Of a stretch of 64,000 nt of DNA, positions 34,380-46,710 are shown in pieces. This DNA is from Jaapia argillacea MUCL 33604 (Eukaryota > Basidiomycota > Agaricomycetes > Jaapiales > Jaapiaceae). The DNA lies in assembly GCA_000697665.1 (NCBI GenBank), contig KL197713.1, positions 832,593 to 896,592 on the forward strand, given 5' to 3'. Both the position numbers and the translations under genes were made by a program. Below the pieces are notes generated by a model that saw nothing but the letters and a program-made list of their open reading frames with translations, searched no databases and was not told the DNA's origin. Positions within the stretch are counted from its first letter, which is position 1. Every line of letters starts with the position of its first letter.

Positions 34380-37300
34380 TTGCCCACACCGACTTCGGTC
34401 CCGTCTTCACTACAGGCTCAACTACACCAAGGCGAAACTCTGGAATCTTTGACTGGCACCAATATCAGTGGTGTTACTGCTTCTCCGTCACCTGTCCCAT
34501 CGCCCTCGACATCCAATAGAACATCCCGGTCGAGGTCCAGTCTCGTACCCTCCACCCGCACGAGGTCTCTCCTCGAGGAGGAAGAACAGGACATCGTCGC
34601 TGTCCGCGATAGTTTGGCTGCTCTGTCCTCGGATCCTCCTGGTGAGTCCATTGTTGCATTCCCCTTCGTGTTTGACAGATTGTGCTCATGGGAATTCCAT
34701 GTGAAATGTCTTACGGCAGCAGCCCCCGAACAGCAGGAACGGGCCCGCAAGCGACAAAGGATCGACAGTCTCTCCTCCACCAGAACGGATTTTTCATCTT
34801 CGTCGTCGCTGAACGCGATTGATAACAGTCTGCAACTGCCACTCTCCGACGACCAACCCCACATTCTACGCGATAACGTCAGCGTCTCCGTCAGCTCGAC
34901 CACCATGAGGCTAACTGACGCGGACGGTTTCCAAGAACCTTCTTCATATGACTCGGGCCCTGAAGCGGGCCCTTCGTCTTTCGGATTAGACGGTGTTGTT
35001 GGGAGACCAATGGGCATAACGAATGGCCATGGAGCGAGCACTAATGGATACTCAAATGGCACGTCGGGACCGGGCTGCGGCCCACACCAACCCTCTCATA
35101 CAAGGAAGGCTTCGTCTTCGTCTATCGCGAGGGTCAACCTCCCAGGGACCACTCTCTACGATGATACCTTTGTCGACCGCGAGGAATTTGTTCGGTTGGT
35201 TATTCAGAGTTTAAGGGATGTTGGGTATATGTAAGTACTGGACTTCTGCCCTTTCCGCGGAATGGCACTCACGTCGCCATGATAGCGAGTCGGCAGCAAC
35301 CTTGGAAGCCGAGTCTGGATACACAATGGAAACCTCGGAGGTTTCCAAATTCCGACAATACGTACTGGATGGTGCCTGGGAACAAGCTGAGACGATGTTA
35401 GTGCGGTTGGGCGTTTCTGACGAGGAAGGTTTATGGGTACGCTCTCAATCATTTTTTGCACAATCACCACTCAACTGTCCACTCTAGGAGGTCCGGTTCT
35501 TAATTAGTCAACAGAAGTACCTCGAATTATTGGAAGAGGAGAATACAACGGCTGCTCTCCATGTTCTACGCAATGAGATTGCGCCCTTGGACGTTGATCC
35601 CGATCAACTCCATTCGTTATCAAGGTACGCCGTTACGCCATATCTGAGTGCTGGAAGCCCTGAAATATCCCTTGGCGCAGTCTAATGATGTGCACGGATG
35701 TGGCCGATTTGCGACAACGTGCAGGCTGGGACGGTGTTTCCGGTTCATCAAGACGTCGACTTCTGTCCCATCTCCAACGTACGTTGACCAACGTTCATTT
35801 TTATTGTCTCCCGCTCACCAAAGGCTCTTCACTCATTTCCAGAATACATACCATCTTCGTTAATGATCCCACCTCGACGATTATCAACCCTACTCGGCCA
35901 TTCTCTTCAATATCAACGTGCCAATTGTCTATACCACAATGCCCCTCTATCCCTGACTTCGCCCAATCCGAAGTCAAGTTTTACCTTGTATGCCGACCAC
36001 CAATGTGATAAAGACAAGTGTTTTCCGAGAGTGACTACGACGATATTAGAGGGACATGTGGATGAGGTTTGGGCGATCGAGTGGAGTCATTGCGGGCGGA
36101 GGTTGGCCAGCGCGGGTAGTGATCGATGTGCTGTAATTTGGAGGATCGGGGTGAGTGTTCGATTTGATTGTCCGCCCCAACGTCCTTCGGAGGTCGCTTG
36201 TTGTGCCGGGGCAGTTATGGTCATAGAGAGTGGTGTCGAAATGGCGCCTTCTCGCTCCATTGACTTCTCAGTTTTGAATCAGCCTTGTGGACTAGCCGCT
36301 GATAACCTCTTTGCTCCAGCCCGAGACAGACTCGTCTATCCGGACATATTCAGCAGAGCATGTGTTACGTGACCATACTTTCCCCGTCGGCTACTTAGCC
36401 TGGTCATTGGATGATTCAGTATTGCTCACCGCGTCAGAGCACACGATCAAGATGTGGAATACTAAGGTTTGTCACTTCATTATGCGAGATCTGTTTTGAT
36501 CACCTTGATGGAGGTATCCATGGTTGTTGACTCGAATTTGTCATCTACTCAGACGGGAATGCATATTCGGGCGTTGGATGCCCATAATGATACGGTCACG
36601 TCGCTTGCCTGGCTGCCTGATGGTAGTGGGTTTATCTCTGGTGGTTTGGATCGGAAGATTATCCTTTGGGTTCGTGGTTTGTCCATGGTGACCCTCGCGA
36701 GATTCTAATTTTGCTCATTTCATTCTCGGTACGCAGGACGCAGATGGGAAACAGCGTGACACATGGGGTACCACATCTATCCGAGTAACTGACCTTGCTA
36801 TCACTCCTGATTTTACGCGGGTGGTCGCGGTGGGCATGCACTATCTCGCTTCCTTACCTTCATCTGGAGGCAACGGCCGTGGTGAGAGCGTTACCCCTCC
36901 AACTGGAGGTGGCGGTGCACACCCACACAACGCCACAAATGGCTCAACGGGGTCGGAAAACCGCATGATAATATATGATCTCGCGACAAAGCAAACGGAG
37001 GCGTAAGTCGCCATGTTTTGCCTACACACGCATTCTAATTCGCTTCGTATTTTTAGTTCCATCCGTTTGGATGGAGAGCTCACAAGTGTCAAGATTTCGT
37101 ATGATTCACAGTTCGCTTTGATAAATCAGGCGCCAGATGTGAGTATTCTCGGATTATTTTTAACATTAGTTGCTCACCCTATCCTGCGTCATCCCTTACA
37201 GGAAATCCACTTGTGGGATCTCTCAACCGGGCGGATAGCACGCAAGTTCACCGGCCAGAGACAGGGACGACATGTTATCCGGAGTTGCTTCGGAGGCATC

Positions 37301-37699
37301 GATGGGAATTTCATCGTCAGCGGAAGCGAAGGTCAGTCCGCCACCGTTTGATTCTCACTCCTCGCGTCCCTCGCATCCTCAAGTTTGCTTACTCGACCTT
37401 CTTTAATTTCAGACGGTAACGTCTACGTCTGGCATCGTGACACGGGAACGTTACTCGAAGTTCTGACAGGCCATGGTGCTGGCAGTGTCAACTCAGTGAC
37501 ATGGAATCCCATGAACGAAAGGATGTTTGCTTCATGTTCGGATGATAACACTATCCGCATATGGGAAGCACCGGAGGTCCAGGAGCCCATCTTGACCTCC
37601 GAGCAGGACTTGGAGGAGACGGCTGGGAAAGGAAAGGGTAAGAGTAGGGAGCGGTGGGACGGGGAGGGAGGGTCAAATCCCAGACCAGCCCCCCTTTGA
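34380..37699 (+). CDS. GID7: GID7/WDR26-type subunit of the CTLH (GID) E3 ubiquitin ligase (5' end unresolved)
   Basis: Exons <34380-34641, 34720-35230, 35286-35436, 35488-35624, 35681-35778, 35843-36150, 36320-36466, 36553-36669, 36737-37002, 37057-37138, 37202-37331, 37413-37699; at least 790 aa. Order of parts: a disordered Ser-rich N-terminus, LisH ([19 protein letters not shown]), CTLH ([20 protein letters not shown], then [20 protein letters not shown]), then WD40 blades ([45 protein letters not shown]). In yeast the complex degrades gluconeogenic enzymes, and WDR26/Gid7 drives its higher-order assembly (family knowledge). No ATG opens the first listed exon. Intron 34642-34719 is 78 bases and stopless. 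The C-terminus ends in a basic low-complexity tail. Confidence 0.88.
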
Positions 37700-38209
37700 T
37701 CAAGATCTTCTTCATCCTCCGCCGCAGATCGCTATTGTCGTTGCTATCGTTAGCTTGTATACTTCACACGATATTTTCCCCCATCATTTGCATTTGTTCT
37801 CGTACTCACACATCCCACACTCTTATTTTTTTTACGAACCAGCACGTAGATCTTGTTGCATAACATCACGAGTAGGAAGGAAAGGACCCTTGTTCGATAT
37901 GCTGTTGCCTGAGAAACATCTACAAACTAGATTACTTCTGCCACACTAGTATAGCACCCTGCAACACTTTCTCAGTCGAACATAAGCTACAAATATTCCC
38001 TTTCGATCCTACGCGTGTACATCCACTACGCTACAAAATGTGATGAGATGAGGGGGGCTTCCTTGAGAAGCCAACGTAACGCAGAAACCATTATGGGTCG
38101 AGGGATGAATGTTGTGACAAATGATCCAGTAAACTAATGCAAAACAACAAGTGAGTGATAGAGTTACACTACAATACAAAAGAATATAATGCGTGGGGAA
38201 GGGTAAATA
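37700..38209. other. convergent 3' gap
   Basis: 3' flanks of GID7 (plus) and the Elongin A gene (minus). A/T-rich, nothing else seen. Confidence 0.5.
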
Positions 38210-39450
38210 TTATCTAGCAGGAACCTTCCTAGTGGACACAGATTGCATAGGACGCTGAGAGTGTGCTCGGTGTTTAGGCATAAAGAGAGTCGACATCAAG
38301 TCCTTCTTCCCCGGCGAACGACCGAAGTCAGAATCTGGAGGCGGAGACATTTGTGATGGGGCAGGCAAGTCGGAGTCTGAGCTAGGTTTGGGTGTGGGGG
38401 ACGGTGTCGGCAAGTAGGTTGAGCAACCTTGATCAGCGTCCTTCGAGGACTTCTTGGGTGGCGAAGTCGGCTTCAGTGGAGAAAGTGAAGCAGTCGCAGG
38501 ACGTCGAACAGCAGTGACAGTGACCCTTGGATTTGATGAAGGCAATGGCGGTTTCGGCGCCAAAGATGTCGAGATGACGGCATAACTCTTATATGGGGGC
38601 ATCGCAGGAATCATGCGGGGCCCGTACACGCTCTTCTGCATTCGCGCAGCATCAGATCGGGTCTTTTGAAAGAGCGTCTTTGGTTGCGAGGGCATAGACC
38701 CTGCGAGATCGTATTAATCACCGAACGAGCGGCATTGAGGAAAGGCTTACAGCGACCTCGTTTAGCGGGAGGCAACTTGTCGGTGATCTTGATCTCCCTC
38801 TCTCTCTTCCGCTCCTCCGCTTGTAAGCGCTGATTTCGGATTCTTGACCCCACCTCCTCTAACCGCTTGGCTTCCAGTTCCCGCAATTCCTGGCCACGAA
38901 TGAGTGGTGTGCATTTCACGATGGGACAACAACATACGAAGAAGACTTCCCGCCACGATTCCGGCTCCTTATCTGTGTAGTGCAACCCTAAGGCCATGGG
39001 ATAGACCCGCTCGCAGTGGCACTTCCATAGTTCTGGAAAGAAGTCAGTAATATGGACAAAGCAGCCATTGGTATTTGGTGTACCTGGCGTATCTGGTTCG
39101 ATGTACTGCATAAGTCCATCATTTAGCATTGTGTTAGAAAGATTAAATGATAGGACGGACCGGAGATGCTGTTTCGAGTCTAAGAAGAGTCTCAGGAGAA
39201 CAAAAAGTCAACACGGGCTTGATAAGTTCATAGCGAATCTCATCGCCGACGCTGGAGAGGGCTAAACAAGGTCATCACTAGACGGTAAGGCAAACGGAGG
39301 GGTTAGGACACACCATCTGCATGGGCGGTCGCCACTGTGCCATAGGATCATGTCAAGCACGGTTTTCTGGCGGGAGAAGAGATACATACCTCGCTGACAA
39401 TATTGGACTAAGCTGGGGATCTTACGAGTGGGCTCGCCGTCGCAGGACAT
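38210..39450 (-). CDS. Elongin A-like protein
   Basis: Six exons on the minus strand: 39450-39390, 39334-39314, 39261-39161, 39105-39084, 39032-38751, 38700-38210; 325 aa. The N-terminal part fits the conserved Elongin A region (BC-box plus F-box-like): IPSLVQYCQRVATAHADALS, VGDEIRYELIKPVLTFC, SPETLLRLETASP, then TPELWKCHCERVYP and PESWREVFF. Elongin A stimulates Pol II elongation and, with Elongin C, ubiquitylates stalled Pol II (family knowledge). A charged helix follows (AKRLEEVGSRIRNQRLQAEE). The tail is Ser/Pro-rich. Exons 2 and 4 are only 21 and 22 bases, and both are needed to keep the conserved sequence in frame. Confidence 0.88.
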
Positions 39451-40959
39451 GTGTGCACAGTGAGTGATCTGAACAAGGGGAATGTGATGTGTCGCGTTTA
39501 TAGCCTTCTGCTGTGGCTGAGTTCCCACGTCATTCAAGTCGGCTGGCTGCGGTAACTCTGTTCACCTCTGTTCACTGAGCTTCACTCGCTACTTCGACTG
39601 ACCCGACGCCAACTGGAAATCATATCTTCTCCGTCTCCAATCATCCAGCGCACGTCTTGCATTCGTCCAACACCGAAGTCTCCGGTGGACCGTCTTCCGA
39701 GCTCCCTGATATCCGCTTCGGTCGGCGATACCACAGTGAGACAAGACAGACATTCAAACGAAGATTTTGCGCGACGGCTGCCTTCGGTGAGATACCTGTC
39801 ACCTGACGGTACGCAGACATAAATCGACGACATCCAAGCTGACAGCACTGGGCAATCCTACGGCTTCAGAAAACCATCTGGCACCTTCCTTCTCACCTTG
39901 TGCCTGGAATATCAGCGACGTCGCTATTCTCGATCTTCCCCCTTCTTCCCCCTCCAGTCTGATTGACTTAAGTACGCGTCTGCCTTTCCTAATGTGCCTC
40001 GAGGCTTTGATTTTGCCCTCTTCATTACCGAAGGGATCCTTCCAGCCAACCGACCCCGTATCTTGGATGATGATCCATCTCCGAATAGAGCATAGTTTGC
40101 CAGGGGGGAGTTCGTCCATGTACTTAAGCTCAGAGACTACCCCACATACGACTGACTGCCGTCGGCTGTTAACATCGTAACCTGGATTCAGCACGCCTGC
40201 GGGCCAATGTTGAAGGCTCTTGCAAATGGAAGAACGGAAAGGGTCCCTGCGTTCATGTGATGACCTGGGAAGTATTGCCGAGATGAAATACCAACCCTGC
40301 TCCTCCGTTGAATCTTGCGTTGAATACATAAAACCATTCCCGAGGGTCGATGTGACTTGACGGCATAATGTGCCCATCCATGCTCACGAGCAAGACTGAC
40401 TACGGCGATAACTGAAAGGGTCCAGAGTGGGGCCGATAGAGCGAGGGACGGTCAAAATGCAAATTTTCTCCTTCCCAAAGACCAGATCTGCGGAATCTCG
40501 GGCAACTCTGCTCAACGGCGAGAGCGCTACGGTCTTCCAAGGACTCGATCTGTCGACCTTCGCGGATTCAACGAGACAAGATCAAGGAGAAGCCTCTGGA
40601 CGAAGTCTGGTTTTGCGGGTGGTATCGCCCAGAGGGCAGATTGCAACATCGAACCGACCCGAACACGTTGTCCGAGACTGCTTGGTCACGGTTTGGTGTG
40701 CGTCTGAGAATGCATCCAATCACAAGATCGTCAACGTTGTTTTGCCGTTCACTTCTGACACGAGGCATTGGGTACGTACAAGAAGTGGCAACTCAAAAGC
40801 TAAGCGAATCGCACGTTCGGTTAGTGAGTAACGGTGTGGTGAAGTGGGGGAAAAAACTTGAAGGTAGAGATTAGCCAATTGCACGCCATGAGAGGTTAAG
40901 GAACTCACCCTAAAGATACAGTGGGAGCAGGGACGCAGAGCCATGCGAAGGAACGCGAA
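39451..40959. other. unresolved 1.5 kb stretch with opposing open frames
   Basis: Between two minus-strand genes. A 192-codon ATG frame lies on the minus strand (39799-40377), and on the plus strand a frame from an ATG at 40448 to 40831. Neither has a recognisable domain. See the separate low-confidence entry. Confidence 0.4.
39799..40377 (-). CDS. possible hypothetical protein
   Basis: An uninterrupted ATG frame of 192 aa beginning MGTLCRQVTSTLG. It contains a plausible folded stretch (KLCSIRRWIIIQDTGSVGW) and a basic stretch (KASRHIRKGRRVLKS). No family recognised. Absence of introns and motifs makes it uncertain, and it could be a chance frame. Confidence 0.22.
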   Translation of the reverse strand: MGTLCRQVTSTLGNGFMYSTQDSTEEQGWYFISAILPRSSHERRDPFRSSICKSLQHWPAGVLNPGYDVNSRRQSVVCGVVSELKYMDELPPGKLCSIRRWIIIQDTGSVGWKDPFGNEEGKIKASRHIRKGRRVLKSIRLEGEEGGRSRIATSLIFQAQGEKEGARWFSEAVGLPSAVSLDVVDLCLRTVR

Positions 40960-41602
40960 TCACTCTTCGTCAGAGTCACCGTCTTCTTGCATTTCTGATT
41001 GTTGCTGAGCACGCATTGCCCCCACGAGGTCGTCAGACTCGCCCTTCTGTGCAGCAAGCCTTTGTCCTGCAAAGACGAAATGGATAAACCGCGGAGTCGC
41101 GAACTGTCAGGAAAGAGGCTCACGGATCAACGCATGGATGGCTCTCTGCGTTTGCTTGTCCAACTTGGCAAGTTTCTTTTCCAACTCTCGCTTCAGGTCC
41201 CAATTGGGACGCTTTGGGGCAATATTGAACAGGTCCTAGAGAAGTGCAACCCATCTGTTCGGCAAACTTCATATCCACCTGGGTTTGCAACTCACGAGGT
41301 CCTGGGCTCTTCGCTCTTCATCTTCCGCCACAATTTGTTCCGCCAAACCTGCAATGTTCTTCTCGACGGTGTCTTCCATTTCTACATCTTCACCCAGAGT
41401 ACGTTTTCTGAGCGTTCTCGTCTCTGGGTCATAATTTCTCCCTCCAATGACGGGTACACTGTTCAATTCTCATGATGAGCAACGGAAGTCTAAGCGACAA
41501 TGAGGAATAGTACCTTGCATCCTCGGGGGCCTCTCCAGCTTTTCTCTTCCTCAGAGCAATCAGTCGGGATTTCCTTGCTTCAGAGGCTTCAGCGAGAGAC
41601 AT
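40960..41602 (-). CDS. pre-mRNA-splicing factor cwf18/CCDC12
   Basis: Four exons: 41602-41514, 41458-41296, 41235-41124, 41066-40960; 156 aa, typical for the family. It is a small spliceosome-associated protein (S. pombe cwf18). The N-terminal helix SLAEASEARKSRLIALRKRK, the core RNYDPETRTLRKRT, the acidic EDVEMEDTVEKNIAGLAEQI, then PKRPNWDLKRELEKKLAKLD and an acidic tail are all as expected. The acceptor of intron 1 (GAACAG, 41459) was fixed by reading phase; the nearer ATGAG breaks the frame. Head-to-head with eIF2B beta, 175 bases apart. Confidence 0.94.
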
Positions 41603-41777
41603 TTTGGCAACAGAGTGGAGGGAGCACTGACAGTGATGACGAGCAGCCACAATTGTGACGAACAACTCGTGACCGAGTCACGATCCACTTAGTCACGCCC
41701 ATAAGCTCGAGTCATTCCAAGTTCCATCGCCCAAGCCAACCTCAGCTCGACTAGCCACCTTAAGAAATCTCCTGAAA

Positions 41778-43277
41778 ATGGCCTCAGATATACAAAACTA
41801 CGCCAACCAGCGTATAGTGGAAGTTCTTGCGTCCAAATTGCGGAGAAGGTGAGTGTCCGCCATTGTCCTGGATGTTCCTTGAGTGATCCCAAATTTCCCC
41901 GACAGACAAGTTGTTGGCTCTCGAAATGCAGCCATAGAGACTACCTTGGTTCTACGTCAAGTAGTGTCAAAAGCCCGATTCTCAAATATTGATCAATTGG
42001 TGGACATAATTCGGAGTGTCGGTAGAAGGCTTGTGGAGGCGCAACCAAAAGGTGCTCATCTGTGCCTGCATCCTACTCGTTGTACCAATATCCAGACCTC
42101 TTATGCGCCCCCCAATGGAATTGTCGTTTCTCTACAGAACACACTGTTGGAAATACTGTCCGGAAGGTGTTGCATCATATCCGAGAAGAGTACCATACAG
42201 CTGTGGAAGGAACGGCTGCAGCAACCAAGAAGGAAGATTTCTCAATATCGAGATTCGTCTCCCAAGGTCAACCCAGAAAGCAAAATATCCCCGTGCCAAA
42301 GTCCGAGGAAAGGACGACCACGCTGAGAGAGAATGATCCAGATGACCCGGACTCGTTCGCCAAAGGGTTGAAACCTGTGCTTATGGAGGCGATCCAAGAT
42401 GTCCTCGATGAGCTGGAGACGGTCTACGACAACGTCTCCAAGAATGCAAGAGATCATATTCACTCCGAGTGAGTCGCATAACTAAACTCGTTCCATCTCT
42501 CGTATTGAAAGACAGTTGTCCAGCGAGATCGTGTTAACCATCGGGCACTCAAAAACGGTCGAAGCATTCCTCAAATCAGCAGCTCACTATCGAAATTACA
42601 CCGTCATTGTAGCTGAATCATCCCCCTCGTACGCACCCCTGACTGCCCTCTCTGTACCGTCCCTATCTCACAACGATACTACCTTCCACAGATATAGCGG
42701 TCACGAAATGGCCCGCTCACTCTCCTCTTCCAACATCTCCACATTCCTCGTCCCCGATTCATCAATCTACGCCCTAATGTCCCGTGTCAACAAAGTCATC
42801 CTCGGCGCCCACGCCATCCTCGCCAACGGCGGAATGTTCGCCCTAACTGGATCCCTCCTAGCAGCATCCGCCGCTCACGCACATTCCACCCCAGTCGTTG
42901 TATGTGCCGGTCAATTCAAGTTGACCCCACTATGGAATCTATATCACGAATATGGAGCGCTGGATTTTTCGGACCCGAGTAGTGTGCTTGGGTTTGAGGA
43001 GGGAGACTTGGTTGATAAGGTTGATGTGATCAATCCTTACTTTGATTATGTGAGACCGGAATTGGTGGATGTGTATATCACGAATGAGTGAGTACCTTTC
43101 GATATCTGTTGACGATTACGGTTCTGATGAGGGTATGTTTCAGCGGTGACCACCCCCCATCATCGGTGTATCGGTGAGGATCCTCATTATATTATCACCA
43201 CTCCCATCACTGACGAAGCCATGACTCCTCCCAGACTCATTAAAGAGAGCTACGACGACGACGATCATGAACTATGA
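41778..43277 (+). CDS. GCD7: translation initiation factor eIF2B subunit beta
   Basis: Exons 41778-41848, 41906-42051, 42138-42468, 42512-43087, 43144-43173, 43235-43277; 398 aa (yeast Gcd7 381). It is part of the regulatory alpha/beta/delta core of the guanine nucleotide exchange factor for eIF2. Visible: RNAAIETTLVLRQVVSKAR, GNTVRKVLHHIREEY, EIVLTIGHSKTVEAFL, VILGAHAILANGGMFALTG, VVVCAGQFKLTPLW, PYFDYVRPELVDVYITN and the C-terminal YRLIKESY. Intron 3 is 43 bases with acceptor GAAAG, chosen to keep EQLSSEIVL in frame. Exon 5 is 30 bases. It is tail-to-tail with GUF1. Confidence 0.95.
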
Positions 43278-43523
43278 CCAGTCCGTCGGTCAACCCATCT
43301 GGCCAACACTACCAAAGAACTCGCGCCGGGCCCTGGTGACAATGGAATAGTTGTGCCGACAAACCAGTACCAGTGTATCATTGCCTCCCTCGCTGTATCC
43401 ACTCCACCATTGTCTTGCATTACTCGCATTTGTCGTGTTACAATAAAGCAGTCGTCCTCACCACATCCCACACCACGTAGCATAGCACCAAGTAGACTAC
43501 CACCATCGCCCTGTAGATCCACA

Positions 43524-46500
43524 TCATCTATTCTTCGTACTCAGAATATCAAAGAACGCTTCTTGAGGCAAGTCGACGTTCCCAATCCTTTTCATCTTCT
43601 TCTTTGATTCTTTTTGGTTATTGAGGTGTTTCAATTTACGTTCGTAGTGACCTGTGAACCCCCACGAACATCAGTATGGATGCAAAAACGAAGGGAAAGG
43701 GGGAAGGAGCAGGAGACGGACCTCCGTAAAGCCCAGCTGTGACATCCGCTCGAACGGCAGATAGAGTCTCGCGAGCGACGATCTTGTTACCTACAGCTGC
43801 TTGGATGGGTACCTCGAACAACTGGCGAGGAATTACTTTATCTACCCCATCAATCACAAAAAATGAGTTGTTGGAAAGGGAAGGGGGAAGAGAGAAGGAC
43901 GAACGAAGTTTCTTCACCCATAACCTTCCCACTTCCTGTTCAGCTGAACGATGGACGATCAAAGCGAGCGCATCGACAGGTTTTGAGTTGAGTAGGAATG
44001 ACATCTACACGATTTTCGTCAATAACGCTGTGATACGAGCCGAATTCAAGCGTGGTACGTCACCACATTACTTACCTTGACCAAATTACTAGCTTGATAC
44101 CCCGCATCTTCATAACTACATTCCCACATCAACCACCAACTCCAACCAAAACAGGAAAAAGGAAAGAGGAACTCACTCAAAACTAGCAAACCCCGAACTC
44201 CTACTCTTGAGTTTATCAAAGAAATCCGTCACGATCTCACTAAGCGGTAAAACAGCCGTCAAGAGTATCCGACCTGACGAGTCAAGATACCTATGATCCA
44301 TAGCGGTCGCTCGATGTGTGAAACATAAATCCATCATTTCGCCCAGGTATTCTGTGTTCAAGATAAGATATATATCGCAATCAGATTTCGGTGTGCGGAG
44401 AGGGGGGGAAGATGGTGAGGAGAGAAAGTGTTGGTCTCACCTTCAGGAACGATGATAGATGCAGTCACAATCGGTTCTTGAACCTCCTTCACTTTCCCAC
44501 TCGAATCCAACACATCAGGAAAATCAGTAGGGTTACTAACGAACTTCTCCTTTTTATCCTTATACACCACTGTTTCCAAAAACAACCAAAGTCAACACCC
44601 CAACCCCCTCAAAAAAGGGGAACACGAACCTTTATAAGGAACGGTAGGGGCAGTAACAATAATACTAGCATCATACTCATCCTCCAACCTCTGTCTAAAC
44701 ACGTCCATATGTAACGTTCCTAGAAAACCAAGACGACAACCTTGGCCGAGGGCAGTGGATGATTCACGAGAGATGGTGACGGAGCGGTCTGTTAACGTTA
44801 ACTGTTCGTTGCGTGTTAGGCACCAGGGGTGGAGGGTCAAGGGGGAGGGACGAACGCGCTTGATTGATTCTTCAAGTTTTGGGAAATCGTTGCTGTCGAC
44901 TGGGAATACACCTGCGTATACCTACCAACCAATTTTTATGAGATGGTTGTGTGACAAAACAAAGTGGGGTAGGTAAAGGGGTTTACCATTGCTTTTGAAG
45001 GTTTGAATCCAGGCATTGGGTCTACAAGTTCCCCAACTCGATGAAGGGTATCGCCGATATGAGCTACGAACGACGACCCCGTCAAATCAATTCCACCCTT
45101 TGGTTCCCCAAGTGGGAAATGGGATGTTATGACATACCTTCCGAGCTCTCTTTCATATTACAAGTGACGTAACCAACTTGGCCCTCCCGCAGAGATTCGG
45201 TCGAGACTTCTTCTGGAGACATTATACCCAAGTCGATTACGTCGTAACGTTTGCGGGTGTGGTGGGATTGGATCTTGTCACCTGTGTTCTGGGTGTGAGT
45301 GAGGGAGGTGGAATGAGGAGATGAAGCCTTACCTTTACGAAGAACACCAGATTGAACAGAAACGAGTGAAATGACACCTCGATACCTATCATACCTACCC
45401 CCAAAAAACAAACCAATCAGCACCACCTTCACACCACCCAAAAAAGCGACTCACGAACTATCAAACAAAAACCCTTTAAACCTCCCTTCTCCTCCCCTCT
45501 CCCCCTTGCCCTCACTCAAAATTTGCGGCGGAGGCACCCGCTCGATAATAGCTTTCAAAACTGCTTCTACTCCTAAACCCGTTTTTGCTGATATTCGGAG
45601 GATGGGGTCGGGGTCGGGTGTAATGTCGAATGTGGAATGCATTTGGGCTGCTATTAGGTTTGGTTGGGCTGCCGGGAGGTCGATCTGTACCAATAAGTGA
45701 GTGGGTGGGTGGGGGGTGGAGAGATGTAGGAGGAGTACCTTGTTTAGAATGGGGACGATCTCTAAACCTCTATCTTTTGCTACGTGAAAGACGCTGAGAG
45801 ATTGGGCTTGGACACCTTGTGTTGCGTCTACTAGGAGGAGAGCGCCTTGGCATGCAGCGAGGGAACGGGATACTTCCCATGAAAAGTCTACATGGCCCTG
45901 TGATGAGGCAAGGTTAGGTCGAGAGGAGGAGGGGGTGGGGGAAGGGGCGTACGGGAGTGTCGATCAAGTTCAGAAGGTATCTCTGGCCGTTATACGTATG
46001 TATCATGCTGTGCGGAGTCAAATTCTCGTCTCTATTGAAGGGGTGATATGACTGACCTAGCTGTCTGTGCCTTGACTGAATAATTGAATAGCATTTAGTC
46101 GGGTGGGATGGAAGGATGGGGAAGAAGCATACCTGTGATGCCACGATCCCGTTCTACTTTGAGCTTGTCCAAGAACTGTTGGTTTCCTTTTCCTTTCTTG
46201 TCGATGGTGCCTGTTAACTGAGATGCGAAGGGGCGTGAGGTTAGGTGCAGAGAAGCGCGGAGAGGGAGGGCATGCCTCGAGCAGCCTGGTAGTAGGGAGA
46301 TGGGTGTGAACAGTGGAGAGCGGAAGAGGGTGAAGAGACGGACCTGTCGGCCAGTGTTGACTTGCCATGGTCTGTTCCAAGGGTCAACGAGAGTTGGGAA
46401 CGACTGGAAATGACTGACCAATGTGAGCGATGATGGAAAAGTTCCTGCATGAGCTCGTTAGTATCGTCAAGTTCGGTGGAGAGAGAACACACCTTATGAG

Positions 46501-46710
46501 ATGACAAGGAAAGTCCTCCATGCGAACGGTCTTTTGTGGAGGAGCCCATCGCACAGCTGACGACGCAAAGGAGCGTGTATGCGCATTGATGATGATGTTG
46601 AGACAAGCGCGTCTCCAAACATCGACCATGCCACAGCGACGAGTGCGTTCAAGAGGCCAAGTGTCGTTGAGAAGTCGTCGAAGGAAAGAACGTGACTTTG
46701 CCGACAACAT
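43524..46710 (-). CDS. GUF1: mitochondrial translation GTPase GUF1 (LepA/EF4)
   Basis: Nineteen exons on the minus strand; low ends to high ends: 43524-43651, 43722-44004, 44076-44115, 44177-44351, 44441-44569, 44630-44801, 44856-44921, 44987-45063, 45138-45281, 45333-45394, 45455-45684, 45739-45897, 45953-46007, 46057-46075, 46133-46217, 46276-46285, 46344-46371, 46419-46444, 46493-46710; 701 aa. It is a ribosome-binding GTPase that back-translocates or remodels mitoribosomes. G motifs: [27 protein letters not shown] and NKID; LepA-specific parts follow (LGTLHMDVF, YPxE-type [11 protein letters not shown], and the C-terminal [20 protein letters not shown]). The N-terminus is Arg/Ser-rich, fitting mitochondrial import; a second ATG at 46629 could also start it. 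One exon is 10 bases and the intron after it (46218-46275) starts GCATGC, a GC-AG intron. Intron 44802-44855 is stopless and a multiple of three. Confidence 0.94.

Noticed and set aside
40427-40831. Plus-strand frame of 134 codons
   Set aside because: Opens with GTG; the first ATG is at 40448. No motif and no clear splice partners. Kept only as part of the unresolved stretch.
44592-44855. Extra residues ([18 protein letters not shown]) in GUF1
   Set aside because: The stretch has intron borders GTTCGT...ACAG with a CTAAC branch site and breaks the conserved KRLTLTDRS; treated as an intron.
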